Assembly (NCBI RefSeq): GCF_001664485.1
Contig: NZ_CP013634.1
Span: 372,001 to 436,000, forward strand
Reading direction: 5' to 3'
Origin: Rhizobium sp. N324
Lineage (GTDB): Bacteria > Pseudomonadota > Alphaproteobacteria > Rhizobiales > Rhizobiaceae
Length of the DNA: 64,000 bases
Position 1 is the stretch's first letter. The number at the start of each line of letters is the position of its first letter. The position numbers were made by a program, and so were the translations under genes. Under the pieces are notes generated by a model that saw nothing but the letters and a program-made list of their open reading frames with translations, had not been told where the DNA came from and did no database searches. Positions 43,288-51,358 of this stretch are shown here, one piece after another.

Positions 43288-44706
43288 ATGATAGCGGTGA
43301 TGAGCGGACAGGATTTGATCGATGCCGGCATGAGCCAGGGGAAGTGGTTTCGCCCGGCTCTCGACGCGGCCAACGCGGTTTTGAGCAAGGGTGGCTCGGT
43401 GACCGATGCGCTGGAGGCGGCAAGGGGCTTCCAGCCCGGGCCGACGCTCGCCTTGAGGGCCGATAACGATATCGAGATCTATTCCAATATTCGCGCCGAG
43501 AACGCCTTCGAGCAGGACAATGTCGAGAAGGTCAACGCGACGATGCGGGCGCTGGTGCGCACGCCGGTTGTCCGTTCCGCGGCGATCATGCCGGACGCCT
43601 GCCCGGCGGGTCCGGTCGGAACGATCCCGGTCGGCGGCGTGGTGGCATCCGAAGCGATCCATCCCGGCATGCATTCGGCCGATATCTGCTGCTCCATGGC
43701 GATTTCGATCTTTCCTGGCGTGGATCCGAAATCGCTGTTGGACGCCGTGCACGCCGTGACGCATTTCGGTCCCGGCGGCCGGCCCCGCGGCGCGCAGCTG
43801 AAGCCTTCCGAAGCGACGCTTTCGGCCTTCGAGCAGAATCCCTATCTGCGCGATGGTGTGCTGAGCGCTGGCATCGAGCATTTCGCCACCCAGGGCGACG
43901 GCAATCATTTCGCCTATGTCGGAACGATGAAGTCGACCGGTGAAACCGCCCTTGTGACCCACCACGGATCGCGAGCGCCGGGCGCACGTCTCTACGATAG
44001 GGGCATGAAGGTCGCCAACCAGTTTCGGGAGCGCATTTCGCCCGAGACGCATCGGGAAAATGCCTGGATTCCGGCGGATACCGAGGAAGGTGACTTTTAC
44101 TGGTCGGCGCTGCAGACGATCCGCCAGTGGACGAAAGAGAACCACTATGTCCTTCACGACCTGGCGGCGGAAAAACTCTCGGCCAAGGTCGCGGACCGCT
44201 TCTGGAACGAGCATAATTTCGTCTTCCGGAAGTCGGACGGGCTGTTCTACCACGGAAAGGGTGCTACCCCTGCCTTCGACAACTGGGCGCATGACGCGAC
44301 CGATCTGACCATCATTCCGCTCAATATGGCGGAACCGATCCTGATCGTCCGCGGCTCGAACGCTGCCCATGGCCTCGGCTTCTCGCCGCATGGCGCTGGC
44401 CGCAACTTTTCGCGCAGCGCGCATATGAGGCAGCTGTCTGCGGAGTACGGTGCGAATTCGCGAGGTCTGAGCCCGAACAACATCGCGGCTATTCTGGAGA
44501 AGGAAACAAGCGGTCGCGACGCGCGGTTCTTCTCTGGTTTCGCCGATGTGTCGGAACTGCCGAGCGCCTACAAGAGTGCTGCGAATGTGCGGGCGCAGAT
44601 CGAGCATTACGGTCTCGCCGAAGTGGTCGACGAGGTGATCCCCTACGGGAGCATCATGGCCGGCGACTGGCAGCAGAATGCGCCCTGGCGTAAAAAGCGC
44701 CGGTAA
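43288..44706 (+). CDS. rtcB: RtcB family RNA ligase homologue
   Basis: The protein has 472 residues. RtcB motifs are MPDACPAGPVGTIPVGGV, SADICCSM (Asp132, Cys134), QGDGNHFAYVG, VTHHGSRAPG, and HGAGR with His368, the residue that takes GMP. RtcB joins 2',3'-cyclic-phosphate ends to 5'-OH ends in tRNA and other RNAs, with Mn and GTP. Metal-site flanks differ from canonical RtcB (PDACPAG instead of PDxHxGxG), so this is a divergent branch. No archease or RtcA gene is adjacent. ATG 43288 lacks a clear ribosome site; ATG 43300 is possible. Likely co-transcribed with Ro and the Y RNAs. Confidence 0.9.
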   Translation: MIAVMSGQDLIDAGMSQGKWFRPALDAANAVLSKGGSVTDALEAARGFQPGPTLALRADNDIEIYSNIRAENAFEQDNVEKVNATMRALVRTPVVRSAAIMPDACPAGPVGTIPVGGVVASEAIHPGMHSADICCSMAISIFPGVDPKSLLDAVHAVTHFGPGGRPRGAQLKPSEATLSAFEQNPYLRDGVLSAGIEHFATQGDGNHFAYVGTMKSTGETALVTHHGSRAPGARLYDRGMKVANQFRERISPETHRENAWIPADTEEGDFYWSALQTIRQWTKENHYVLHDLAAEKLSAKVADRFWNEHNFVFRKSDGLFYHGKGATPAFDNWAHDATDLTIIPLNMAEPILIVRGSNAAHGLGFSPHGAGRNFSRSAHMRQLSAEYGANSRGLSPNNIAAILEKETSGRDARFFSGFADVSELPSAYKSAANVRAQIEHYGLAEVVDEVIPYGSIMAGDWQQNAPWRKKRR

Positions 44707-44713
44707 ACACCGG

Positions 44714-44739
44714 GGGAAGGCAACCAGGCTTGCCTTCCC
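44714..44739 (+). terminator. Terminator after rtcB
   Basis: GGGAAGGCAA (44714-44723) pairs with TTGCCTTCCC (44730-44739) around CCAGGC. It follows the rtcB stop by 8 bases and ends the Ro locus transcript; the T tract is weak. Confidence 0.6.
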
Positions 44740-44781
44740 TTCCCTCGAAGGCACCAGATTCTCAGCGTCTGCCGACAGCTT

Positions 44782-45930
44782 TCAAGCCGTTTCCCGCGTG
44801 GCGGCTTCGGCCTTCATCCATTCCGCGCGCTCTGCACCTTGCAGCTCTTCCACTGCGTCGGCGGCGAAAGTCGGCACGACCCCGGTCCACAGCAGGGCGC
44901 CGTCGGAGTTGGAATGGCCGTCGCCTTCGAGCTTGTAAATGCTTTCGACGATGTACTGGCCGTCATTGTTGAGACCCTTGATCTCGGAAATCTCGATCAC
45001 CCGGCGTCGGCCGGTGCGTTTGAAGCGGGCGATCTGCACGACGACGTCGACCGCCGAGGCGATCTGGGCGCGCAGCGGCCGCAGCGGCATGTCGATATCC
45101 GACATCAGCGCCAGCGTTTCCAGCCGGTGCAGGGCGTCGTAGGGCGTGTTCGCATGCACCGTCGACAGGCTGCCGCTGTGGCCCGAGGTCATCGCCTGGA
45201 TCATGTCGAGCGCCTCGCCGCCGCGGCACTCGCCGACGATGATGCGGTCGGGGCGCATGCGCAGCGACGAGCGGAACAGGTCGCGGATGCTGGCGCCGCC
45301 GCGGCCGAAACGGTCGGGCTTGGTCACTTCGAGATAGACGACATGCTCCTTGCGGATCTGCAGTTCCGACGTGTCCTCGATGACGATGATGCGCTCGTGG
45401 TCGGCAAAGGCTTCCGACAGCGCGTTCAGCATGGTCGTCTTGCCGGTGCCGGTGCCGCCGGAGATGATGACGTTCTTCTGCAGCCCGACGGCCGCCTGCA
45501 GCAGCGTCAGCGACTGCTCGGTCAGGCTGCCCTGGGTGACGAGATCGCGGATGCTGCGATGTTCTTTCAAAAAACGGCGGATGGAGATGCAGAGCCCGGT
45601 GCGGGCGGCCGGCGGCTGGATCATCTGCACGCGCGAACCATCCGGCAGGCGCGCCTCGACGCTCGGCTCCTCCGGCGTCAGCCGCTTGCCGGAGAATTGC
45701 GCGATGCTGCGCGCGGCCGATTCCAGGTCCTCGCGGCTGGCGAACCGCGTATCGGCGCGTTCGAGCTTGCCGCGCCGTTCGACGAAGATGTCGGATGTGC
45801 CGTTGATCAGGATTTCGGAAACGCTCGGATCCTCGAGCAGGAAGCGGATCGGGCCCAAGAGCTTGTCCAGCGCCCGGGTCAGGACCTGGAAGGTCGCCTG
45901 TTCGGCGGCGTCGTCGGAAACGGCCTTCAT
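44782..45930 (-). CDS. cpaF: CpaF/TadA-type secretion ATPase
   Basis: The protein has 382 residues. The N-terminal domain (about 20-170) precedes the RecA-like ATPase with Walker A VIISGGTGTGKTTMLNALSE, Asp box and Walker B (RMRPDRIIVGECRGGEALDM), and the His box HSGSLSTVHANT. It powers a Tad/Flp-type pilus or secretion machine. It is transcribed away from the main tad operon and starts at ATG 45930, sharing one base with the stop of a 43-residue protein. A second CpaF-like ATPase is at 52314-54212, so the locus has two motors or two machines. Confidence 0.87.
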   Translation of the reverse strand: MKAVSDDAAEQATFQVLTRALDKLLGPIRFLLEDPSVSEILINGTSDIFVERRGKLERADTRFASREDLESAARSIAQFSGKRLTPEEPSVEARLPDGSRVQMIQPPAARTGLCISIRRFLKEHRSIRDLVTQGSLTEQSLTLLQAAVGLQKNVIISGGTGTGKTTMLNALSEAFADHERIIVIEDTSELQIRKEHVVYLEVTKPDRFGRGGASIRDLFRSSLRMRPDRIIVGECRGGEALDMIQAMTSGHSGSLSTVHANTPYDALHRLETLALMSDIDMPLRPLRAQIASAVDVVVQIARFKRTGRRRVIEISEIKGLNNDGQYIVESIYKLEGDGHSNSDGALLWTGVVPTFAADAVEELQGAERAEWMKAEAATRETA

Positions 45931-46061
45931 CAGAGCGGCATCCCCACCAGAACCGTGCTCATGCCGAACAATGTCGCCATCATCTGAACCGCGGTCGGAA
46001 AGAACATCATCAGCGGAATGAGGACCAGTGCAAGTATCAAAATGCTGCTCATCGTTTCCAT
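45930..46061 (-). CDS. 43-residue hydrophobic pilin-like protein
   Basis: The protein starts at ATG 46061 (METMSSILILALVLIPLMMF) with GGAGAG at ribosome-site distance. It has one long hydrophobic segment and no charged residues after position 2. TGATG couples its stop to the cpaF start. ILALVLIPLMMFF resembles AVALIVIPLMLLLLAFG of the Flp-like protein at 46571-46774, though no processing motif is seen. Function unknown; a minor pilin or small membrane partner of this CpaF is possible. Confidence 0.6.
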   Translation of the reverse strand: METMSSILILALVLIPLMMFFPTAVQMMATLFGMSTVLVGMPL

Positions 46062-46570
46062 GGTTTTCTCTCCGGAACGACTGAAGGGCCAAGCCCAATC
46101 TGTCGGATAAGCTTAATCCAGATCGCCAAGCAACGCCATGGTCGCGTCCCCGCGCGGACGGCGGTTCTCGTGCTTCTGCTCCATCTATTCTATCACCTTG
46201 AAAGAATTGACCAATTATGGGGCAGTGAACGGCAGCTCGCAATGCCGGCGAAAAACGCGTTCCAAAGGGTAAAACTATAGCAGGTTCAGGCGGTTAGTTT
46301 GGAATTTCAGCCGTCAACTGCGTTTCATCATGAGACGCCTCCAAGACAATTGGAACCCTCCGTTCCGTTTGCTTGACGGAGGGCTGGCCTTGGGCGCACT
46401 CTTGGGTCTTAATGGTGTTGCTCAACAAGCGTTGGCCGCCGGGGAAGAAAAGCTGAAGCAGAACATATCATTGGAACGAGCAACGTGCTGGTTCGGATCG
46501 ATACCGTATGCTTGGTAATCTTCTCTCAGGTCTTCGATCCGAAACAAACCTAGGAACGAGGAATACGCAG
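46062..46570. other. Divergent spacer before the tad operon
   Basis: About 500 bases hold the promoters of the cpaF unit (left) and the tad operon (right). I see no convincing gene. A 23-codon frame at 46113-46184 (minus) and a 62-codon frame at 46330-46518 (plus) lack good support. Confidence 0.4.
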
Positions 46571-46774
46571 ATGTTTGGAAAACTCAAGACTCTCGCAATT
46601 GCACTTCACCAGGACGAACGCGGCGACATGGCCCAGATCGTCCTTGCCGTCGCCCTGATCGTCATTCCGCTGATGCTGCTCCTGCTCGCATTCGGCAAAC
46701 AGATCGGCGAATGGTTCAACGAAAAGAACACGGCGCTCTCGGATGCCGAGAGAATTCCCGAGCCGGGTCAATAA
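46571..46774 (+). CDS. Flp-like small pilin, non-canonical
   Basis: The 67-residue protein reads MFGKLKTLAIALHQDERGDM and then a hydrophobic segment AQIVLAVALIVIPLMLLLL. A basic/acidic leader followed by Gly and a transmembrane helix matches type IVb pilin form. The Glu at +5 and Tyr of true Flp (G-X4-EY) are missing. It is first of the tad operon, with GAGGAA as ribosome site. It is probably the major or a minor pilin of this locus, processed by the CpaA-type peptidase next to it. Confidence 0.75.
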   Translation: MFGKLKTLAIALHQDERGDMAQIVLAVALIVIPLMLLLLAFGKQIGEWFNEKNTALSDAERIPEPGQ

Positions 46775-46788
46775 GCGGGTCCCGTGTC

Positions 46789-47352
46789 ATGGATATGACC
46801 TACGATCTGACCCTGATGCCTGCAGCGGCGGCTCTTGCCGTCGCTTGCGCCACGACCGCGGCGGTGCTCGATCACCGCCAGGGTCACATCCCGAACGCCG
46901 TGACCTATCCCTGCCTGCTTGCCGGTTTCATGCTGGCGGCAGTCAACGGGGGTCTGGCAGGGATCGGCCTTGCCTTTGCCGGCCTCGTTGCGGCCGGCAT
47001 GATCTTCATCATCGCCTTCGCAGCCGGCAGCTGCGGCGGCGGCGATGTCAAGCTGATGGCGGCGCTCGGCGCCATTCTCGGCCTCTGGCCCGCCATCGAC
47101 GTGACGCTCGCATCGCTGATGGTCGGCGGCGTGATCGCCCTCTTCTCGATGGGCCGGCGTGTTCAGTGGAGCGTGCTGGCCAGGAACGTCGGACTGTTCG
47201 CTTTGCTCCTGCCTGCCGGTTTTCGCGATGCCGCCTCGGTGCTGAAGCCGCGCGAAACCCATCATACCGTCCGCTTCGGCGTTGCCGCCGCTCTCGGACT
47301 TTTCTGGTGCCTGTTCATGCCCGATTTCACCCCTCTTTCACTCGTGAGGTAA
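46789..47352 (+). CDS. cpaA: Prepilin peptidase, CpaA/TadV type
   Basis: The 187-residue membrane protein has six or so helices. The aspartyl sites are VLDHRQGHIPNAVTYPCLLA (near residue 25) and SCGGGDVKLMAALGAILG, the GxGD motif. It cleaves pilin leader peptides at the inner membrane. ATG 46789 or ATG 46795 may start it. It follows the Flp-like gene after 14 bases. Confidence 0.88.
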   Translation: MDMTYDLTLMPAAAALAVACATTAAVLDHRQGHIPNAVTYPCLLAGFMLAAVNGGLAGIGLAFAGLVAAGMIFIIAFAAGSCGGGDVKLMAALGAILGLWPAIDVTLASLMVGGVIALFSMGRRVQWSVLARNVGLFALLLPAGFRDAASVLKPRETHHTVRFGVAAALGLFWCLFMPDFTPLSLVR

Positions 47353-47357
47353 CGGCA

Positions 47358-48155
47358 ATGCGCGCTGAACTCGAACGCCCCCTCTTCGACGGTGCCTTCT
47401 GGAGTTCGATCCTGCACTCGCGGACCTTCTGGATCCCCGAGGATCACGGCGCGCTCTTCGGCACCTTTGCGATCGCGATGATCTTGCTTGCCTCGATGCT
47501 GCTCCTGCCGCGGCTTTCTGCCCGCCGGCGCCGGATATCGGAGCTGCATGGCGATATCTCCGGCAGCACGACGATGATGGATTTCGTGCTCGTCACGCCG
47601 GTCTTCGTCTTCTTCATGTTCGTGGTCTTTCAATTCGCGATCCTGGCGAAAAACCACCTCTTCACCCATTATGCCGCCTATGCGGCGGCCCGCAGCGCCC
47701 GCGTCTATTTCTGCCCGGCCCTGCCGATCACCATTCGCAGCTTCATCGACGCCAAGACCTGCGATGACGATGCCGCCCCGGGGAAAGCCGACCTTGCCGC
47801 CCGCCTGGCGCTGATCCCGGCCGCCCCCTACGACCAGCTGAAATGCGTCGGCGCCTGCCAGCCGCCGGAAGAGGCGCTGAAGAGCCTTGCCGACGCTTCG
47901 GGCCTTTCGAAGAACTGGCGGGCGATGCGCAACCAGGCCCGCTACATGTTCGACCCGCAAAACGTCACGGTCACCGTCGACCGCGCGCCGATGGCGCTCT
48001 ATGCCGCCATCAACCGCTCGCCGCATGTACCGGTAACCGCCACAGTCGAAGCGCGTTTCCTGCTGCTCGAATATGCCGGCTGGGTCTTTGCCCGCGGCCA
48101 GAGGAAAGACGGCCGCTACTACACGATCTCGAAGGCGGAGGTGAACCTGCTATGA
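47358..48155 (+). CDS. TadE-like pseudopilin
   Basis: The 265-residue protein has an N-terminal transmembrane stretch (FGTFAIAMILLASMLLL), then GDISGSTTMMDFVLVTPVFV, the TadE domain with its hydrophobic helix. The periplasmic part carries Cys pairs (ALPITIRSFIDAKTC, CVGAC). It should help assembly of the pilus. The stop overlaps the next ATG (ATGA). Confidence 0.75.
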   Translation: MRAELERPLFDGAFWSSILHSRTFWIPEDHGALFGTFAIAMILLASMLLLPRLSARRRRISELHGDISGSTTMMDFVLVTPVFVFFMFVVFQFAILAKNHLFTHYAAYAAARSARVYFCPALPITIRSFIDAKTCDDDAAPGKADLAARLALIPAAPYDQLKCVGACQPPEEALKSLADASGLSKNWRAMRNQARYMFDPQNVTVTVDRAPMALYAAINRSPHVPVTATVEARFLLLEYAGWVFARGQRKDGRYYTISKAEVNLL

Positions 48156-49792
48156 CACCGACCCTCATCAAGCGCCTGCACCGCGACGAGCGCGGCTTCC
48201 TGTCGCCGATCATTCTCTACATGACAATCGCGCTCGCGCTGATGATCGTCTGGATCCTGAATACGGGACAGATGATCTACGACAAGCAGCGCACCCAGGA
48301 CACGGCCGACGCCGCCGCTCTCGTCCATGCCGATTGGGAAGCCCGCTATCTCAACATCATGGCGATGAACAACGTCGCCTCCTCGCAGGCCACCGTCGTC
48401 ATGGCGACCTCGGTCGCCTTCCAGCTCACCACGGCGGAACTGGCCCTGCGCTCGACCGCCATTCTGGCGAAACTCGCCGAGTACTCCTTCACCGAGGGCT
48501 TCGGCCCGGCGTCCCTGCTGCCGCCGATGCCGCCGATGCCCTATTGCCCGGGCTGGCAGAAGGTTCCGATCGTCGGCGGCATCATCTACGGCGCCTGCCT
48601 GGCGTTCCAGGGGTTCCGGGCGACGGAAGCCACCATTGCCATTGCCTACACGGTAAAAGCACAGATCGATTATGATCCCTGGGGGCTCATCGTAAAATCC
48701 AGCGACATCATCGACGGCATGAACGATCTCAACGACTACCTTGTCGAGAGCTTTCCGCAGCGCGTCGGCAACGAAGCCCTGCATCTGGTGCGCATGAACA
48801 AGTCGGACCATGTCGTCTTCCATCCGCCATGCGACTCCTGCAACGACGCCGGCGAGGGTGCAGGCGGCAACCTGCCGGTCGATCGCGATGGCATTAATCC
48901 CGCTGCGGCCTATGCTGAAATGTGCCTGGCGATGAGCCGGGGCACCGAGGGACAGGATCCGTTCCTGATGCGCGGCGAGTTCGCCAATCGCGGCTTCCCC
49001 AACGGCAAGGGTCCGTTGACCGCCGGCGGCGTCGACGGCAGCCATATCCGCGACTTCGTCAACCACGAAAGCGGCATCGACGATGCGCTGGTGAACTTCT
49101 ACATCTTCTATGAAGCCTTCGGCCCGGCCTATCTGAGCAAGATCCCGTTCAAGGCGATCATCGAGCAATATGCCGATCTGAGCTGGTGGGAGGAACTCAC
49201 GCTCGATGCCAGCTTCTTCGTTGCAGAGGAGTTCTTCGGTCTCGAATTCGGCGTCGTGAACCCCTTCCAGCTGCCGATCGACGTGCCGCCGCGCTATTCC
49301 GATAAGCAGACGAAGGACGAGAATGATTTCACCCGCAAGTTCGACATGATCTGGAACCAGGTCTGCGGCCCGGCCGGCGGTGCGATCTCGGTGGCAGGTG
49401 CTCCCCTGCCTGTGATCTCCTTCCCCAAGCCCTACTGGCTGAAAGGGCGCATACCTTTCAACTTCACGCCCTTCGGCGGCGAGCAGCTCGACGATTACCA
49501 GACGCTGGCGATCGTTTCCCGCGCGCCGCGCGCCAGGCTGCAGATCCGCATCTTCAAGGACAAGACGCCCTCCGCCTATGCGCTCGCGCAGAGCTGGGTC
49601 CACAACTACACGGCCTTCGACCTCTATACGCAGGACTGGCTCGCATCGCTGGCGCCTGCCACGCTCGCCGACAATACCGGCGAGGTTTCGAACACCATCA
49701 AGCAGAGCCCGGCCGCCGACAGTTTCACCGGCCTGACCCGCGTCTTCGACCAGGGAGGAGCCAATGCCTGGGCTGCCGTCAACACACATTGA
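48152..49792 (+). CDS. TadG-like pilus assembly protein
   Basis: The 546-residue protein starts LIKRLHRDERGFLSPIILYM, with a long N-terminal helix and TADAAALVHA, the Tad_N signature of TadG-type proteins. No clear von Willebrand A MIDAS was found. The rest is a large periplasmic domain with several Pro-Cys motifs (CPGWQKVP, PCDSCND). It probably anchors the machine in the envelope. It overlaps the next gene by 29 bases. Confidence 0.72.
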   Translation: MTPTLIKRLHRDERGFLSPIILYMTIALALMIVWILNTGQMIYDKQRTQDTADAAALVHADWEARYLNIMAMNNVASSQATVVMATSVAFQLTTAELALRSTAILAKLAEYSFTEGFGPASLLPPMPPMPYCPGWQKVPIVGGIIYGACLAFQGFRATEATIAIAYTVKAQIDYDPWGLIVKSSDIIDGMNDLNDYLVESFPQRVGNEALHLVRMNKSDHVVFHPPCDSCNDAGEGAGGNLPVDRDGINPAAAYAEMCLAMSRGTEGQDPFLMRGEFANRGFPNGKGPLTAGGVDGSHIRDFVNHESGIDDALVNFYIFYEAFGPAYLSKIPFKAIIEQYADLSWWEELTLDASFFVAEEFFGLEFGVVNPFQLPIDVPPRYSDKQTKDENDFTRKFDMIWNQVCGPAGGAISVAGAPLPVISFPKPYWLKGRIPFNFTPFGGEQLDDYQTLAIVSRAPRARLQIRIFKDKTPSAYALAQSWVHNYTAFDLYTQDWLASLAPATLADNTGEVSNTIKQSPAADSFTGLTRVFDQGGANAWAAVNTH

Positions 49793-50444
49793 GACGACCG
49801 GCGGCGCGCCGGCCGGCGGCCTGATGATGCGGCTGCATCGCGACCGCCGCGGCCTGGCCTCGATCGAATTCGTGCTCGCCGCACCGGTTATCCTGCTGAT
49901 CGTGATCTTCATGATCCACGCCAACAGGATCTCCACCAAGAAGGTCGGCACCATGCTGGCGATGCGCAACGCCGCCTTCGCCGAGGCGAACGGGCTGGAC
50001 TGCACCTCCGATTTCTCGAATGTCTTCCCGATCCCGGCCTTGCCGGCGCTGCCCGGGCGCGATGCCATGAGCTGCTCGCGCACGCCCTCGCACGAAGGCG
50101 GCGGCGAGCCGCAGCGCACCTTCGTCTGGGACGACGTGCAGAACACGCTGAAGAGCGACGGCCGCGATTTCGGCGACATGGTCGGCGATCTCGCCAATGA
50201 AAAGCCGCAGTTGGTCACCGCGACAGCCGACCGGGTCTACAAGTTCAGGGATTCCGACGATTTCGACACGATCAGGAGCCTCCGCTGGAAGGACGCCTTC
50301 ACGGTGGACGATGCGACGCTGTTTGCCTCGCACAACAACGACACCACGCGCCGCGGCTACGATCCGACGCTGCGACGGGAAATCCGCGATGTGGCCGACG
50401 ATTCCGGCGATCTGTTCGACGGCGTCTTTCCGGGAGCGAAGTGA
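49764..50444 (+). CDS. TadE-like pseudopilin with Flp-type leader
   Basis: The 226-residue protein has leader MRLHRDRRGLASIEFVLAAP, where G-LASIE-F fits pilin processing (Gly before the cut, Glu at +5). The hydrophobic helix VILLIVIFMIHAN follows. The rest is soluble and charged. AGGGAGGAGCCA precedes the ATG. It is likely the pseudopilin that forms the pilus base. Confidence 0.78.
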   Translation: MPGLPSTHIETTGGAPAGGLMMRLHRDRRGLASIEFVLAAPVILLIVIFMIHANRISTKKVGTMLAMRNAAFAEANGLDCTSDFSNVFPIPALPALPGRDAMSCSRTPSHEGGGEPQRTFVWDDVQNTLKSDGRDFGDMVGDLANEKPQLVTATADRVYKFRDSDDFDTIRSLRWKDAFTVDDATLFASHNNDTTRRGYDPTLRREIRDVADDSGDLFDGVFPGAK

Positions 50445-51358
50445 TGAGGCAAAGCGCGCGTATCTCCTTTCATTTTCTCGGCGTGGCGCTCGTCATCGGG
50501 TTTTGCGCCGTGGCCGCCACACCAGGCCGCGCCGAGGTCTACAAGGATTTCCGGGCGACGCTGAATTCGATGCTGGCCGGCATTCTCGGCGCGCCGGAGC
50601 GGGCACCGCGCGATCTCGTCATCAACGGCCAGCCGCTCGAATTCACGCCCTACCAGAGCGATCGCAGCATCTCCGACATCACCGACGAATGGCTGCGGGT
50701 GCTGGCCGTCAATACCAGGCCGGCCCTGCCGAAGAGCAACGACAGCCGGGAACTGACCGCCGTCATCGCCGCCAACATGCTGATCGTCCCGAAGGTCAGC
50801 CGCATCCGCGACGATCTTGCCGTCGTCGTCCGCTTCTTCGACGGCGACGGCGAGGCCGCGCTCGATTATCTCAAGAAACAGGACCCGGCAAATCCCTCGG
50901 CGAGAGCGCCGATCCCCGGCGTCTCGATCATGATCCGCCGGCCCGCCGATGCGCCGGTGACCGAGGTGCTGATGAGCCGCTTCGAGGACGTGGCGTCGTC
51001 GCTGCCGGCCTTCGCAGCACCCGCCGATGCCGGCAAGCTACCGCAGTCGCTGCGCCCACCCGCCGGCGTCGAGGTGCTGAGCGATATCGGCGACCGCGAC
51101 AAGGGCCATACCTCACGCACGGTCGTCTCCAAAGGCTCGCTGTCGGCAGTGCGCTGGGCCGATGCGCGCGCCGAGCTTCTCGCCCGTGACGGCTTCACCA
51201 TCGAGACGCAACCGGCAGAACGCGGCGGGGTCACCGCCCTGTATGGCCGGCGCGGCAGCGTCGAGGCCAATGTTCTCTACGTCAGAAGCAGAACCGACGG
51301 CCGGACCGTCGAGGTCATTCAAATCAGGCAACCCTTCGTCGAAGGAATAACACCATGA
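50444..51358 (+). CDS. Exported protein of the tad operon, unknown
   Basis: The 304-residue protein has a signal peptide, RISFHFLGVALVIGFCAVAA up to GRAE, then a soluble domain with VYKDFRATLNSMLAGILG. I do not recognise the family. The ATG at 50444 overlaps the previous stop (TGATG); a GTG at 50441 is an alternative start. It ends in a 4-base overlap with cpaB. A periplasmic accessory role in the Tad machine is likely. Confidence 0.7.
   Translation: MRQSARISFHFLGVALVIGFCAVAATPGRAEVYKDFRATLNSMLAGILGAPERAPRDLVINGQPLEFTPYQSDRSISDITDEWLRVLAVNTRPALPKSNDSRELTAVIAANMLIVPKVSRIRDDLAVVVRFFDGDGEAALDYLKKQDPANPSARAPIPGVSIMIRRPADAPVTEVLMSRFEDVASSLPAFAAPADAGKLPQSLRPPAGVEVLSDIGDRDKGHTSRTVVSKGSLSAVRWADARAELLARDGFTIETQPAERGGVTALYGRRGSVEANVLYVRSRTDGRTVEVIQIRQPFVEGITP

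Noticed and set aside
46113..46184. 23-residue frame upstream of the 43-residue protein
   Set aside because: Too short, no clear ribosome site and no motif.
46330..46518. 62-residue frame before the tad operon
   Set aside because: No ribosome site and no recognisable family; its end overlaps the leader of the Flp-like gene.
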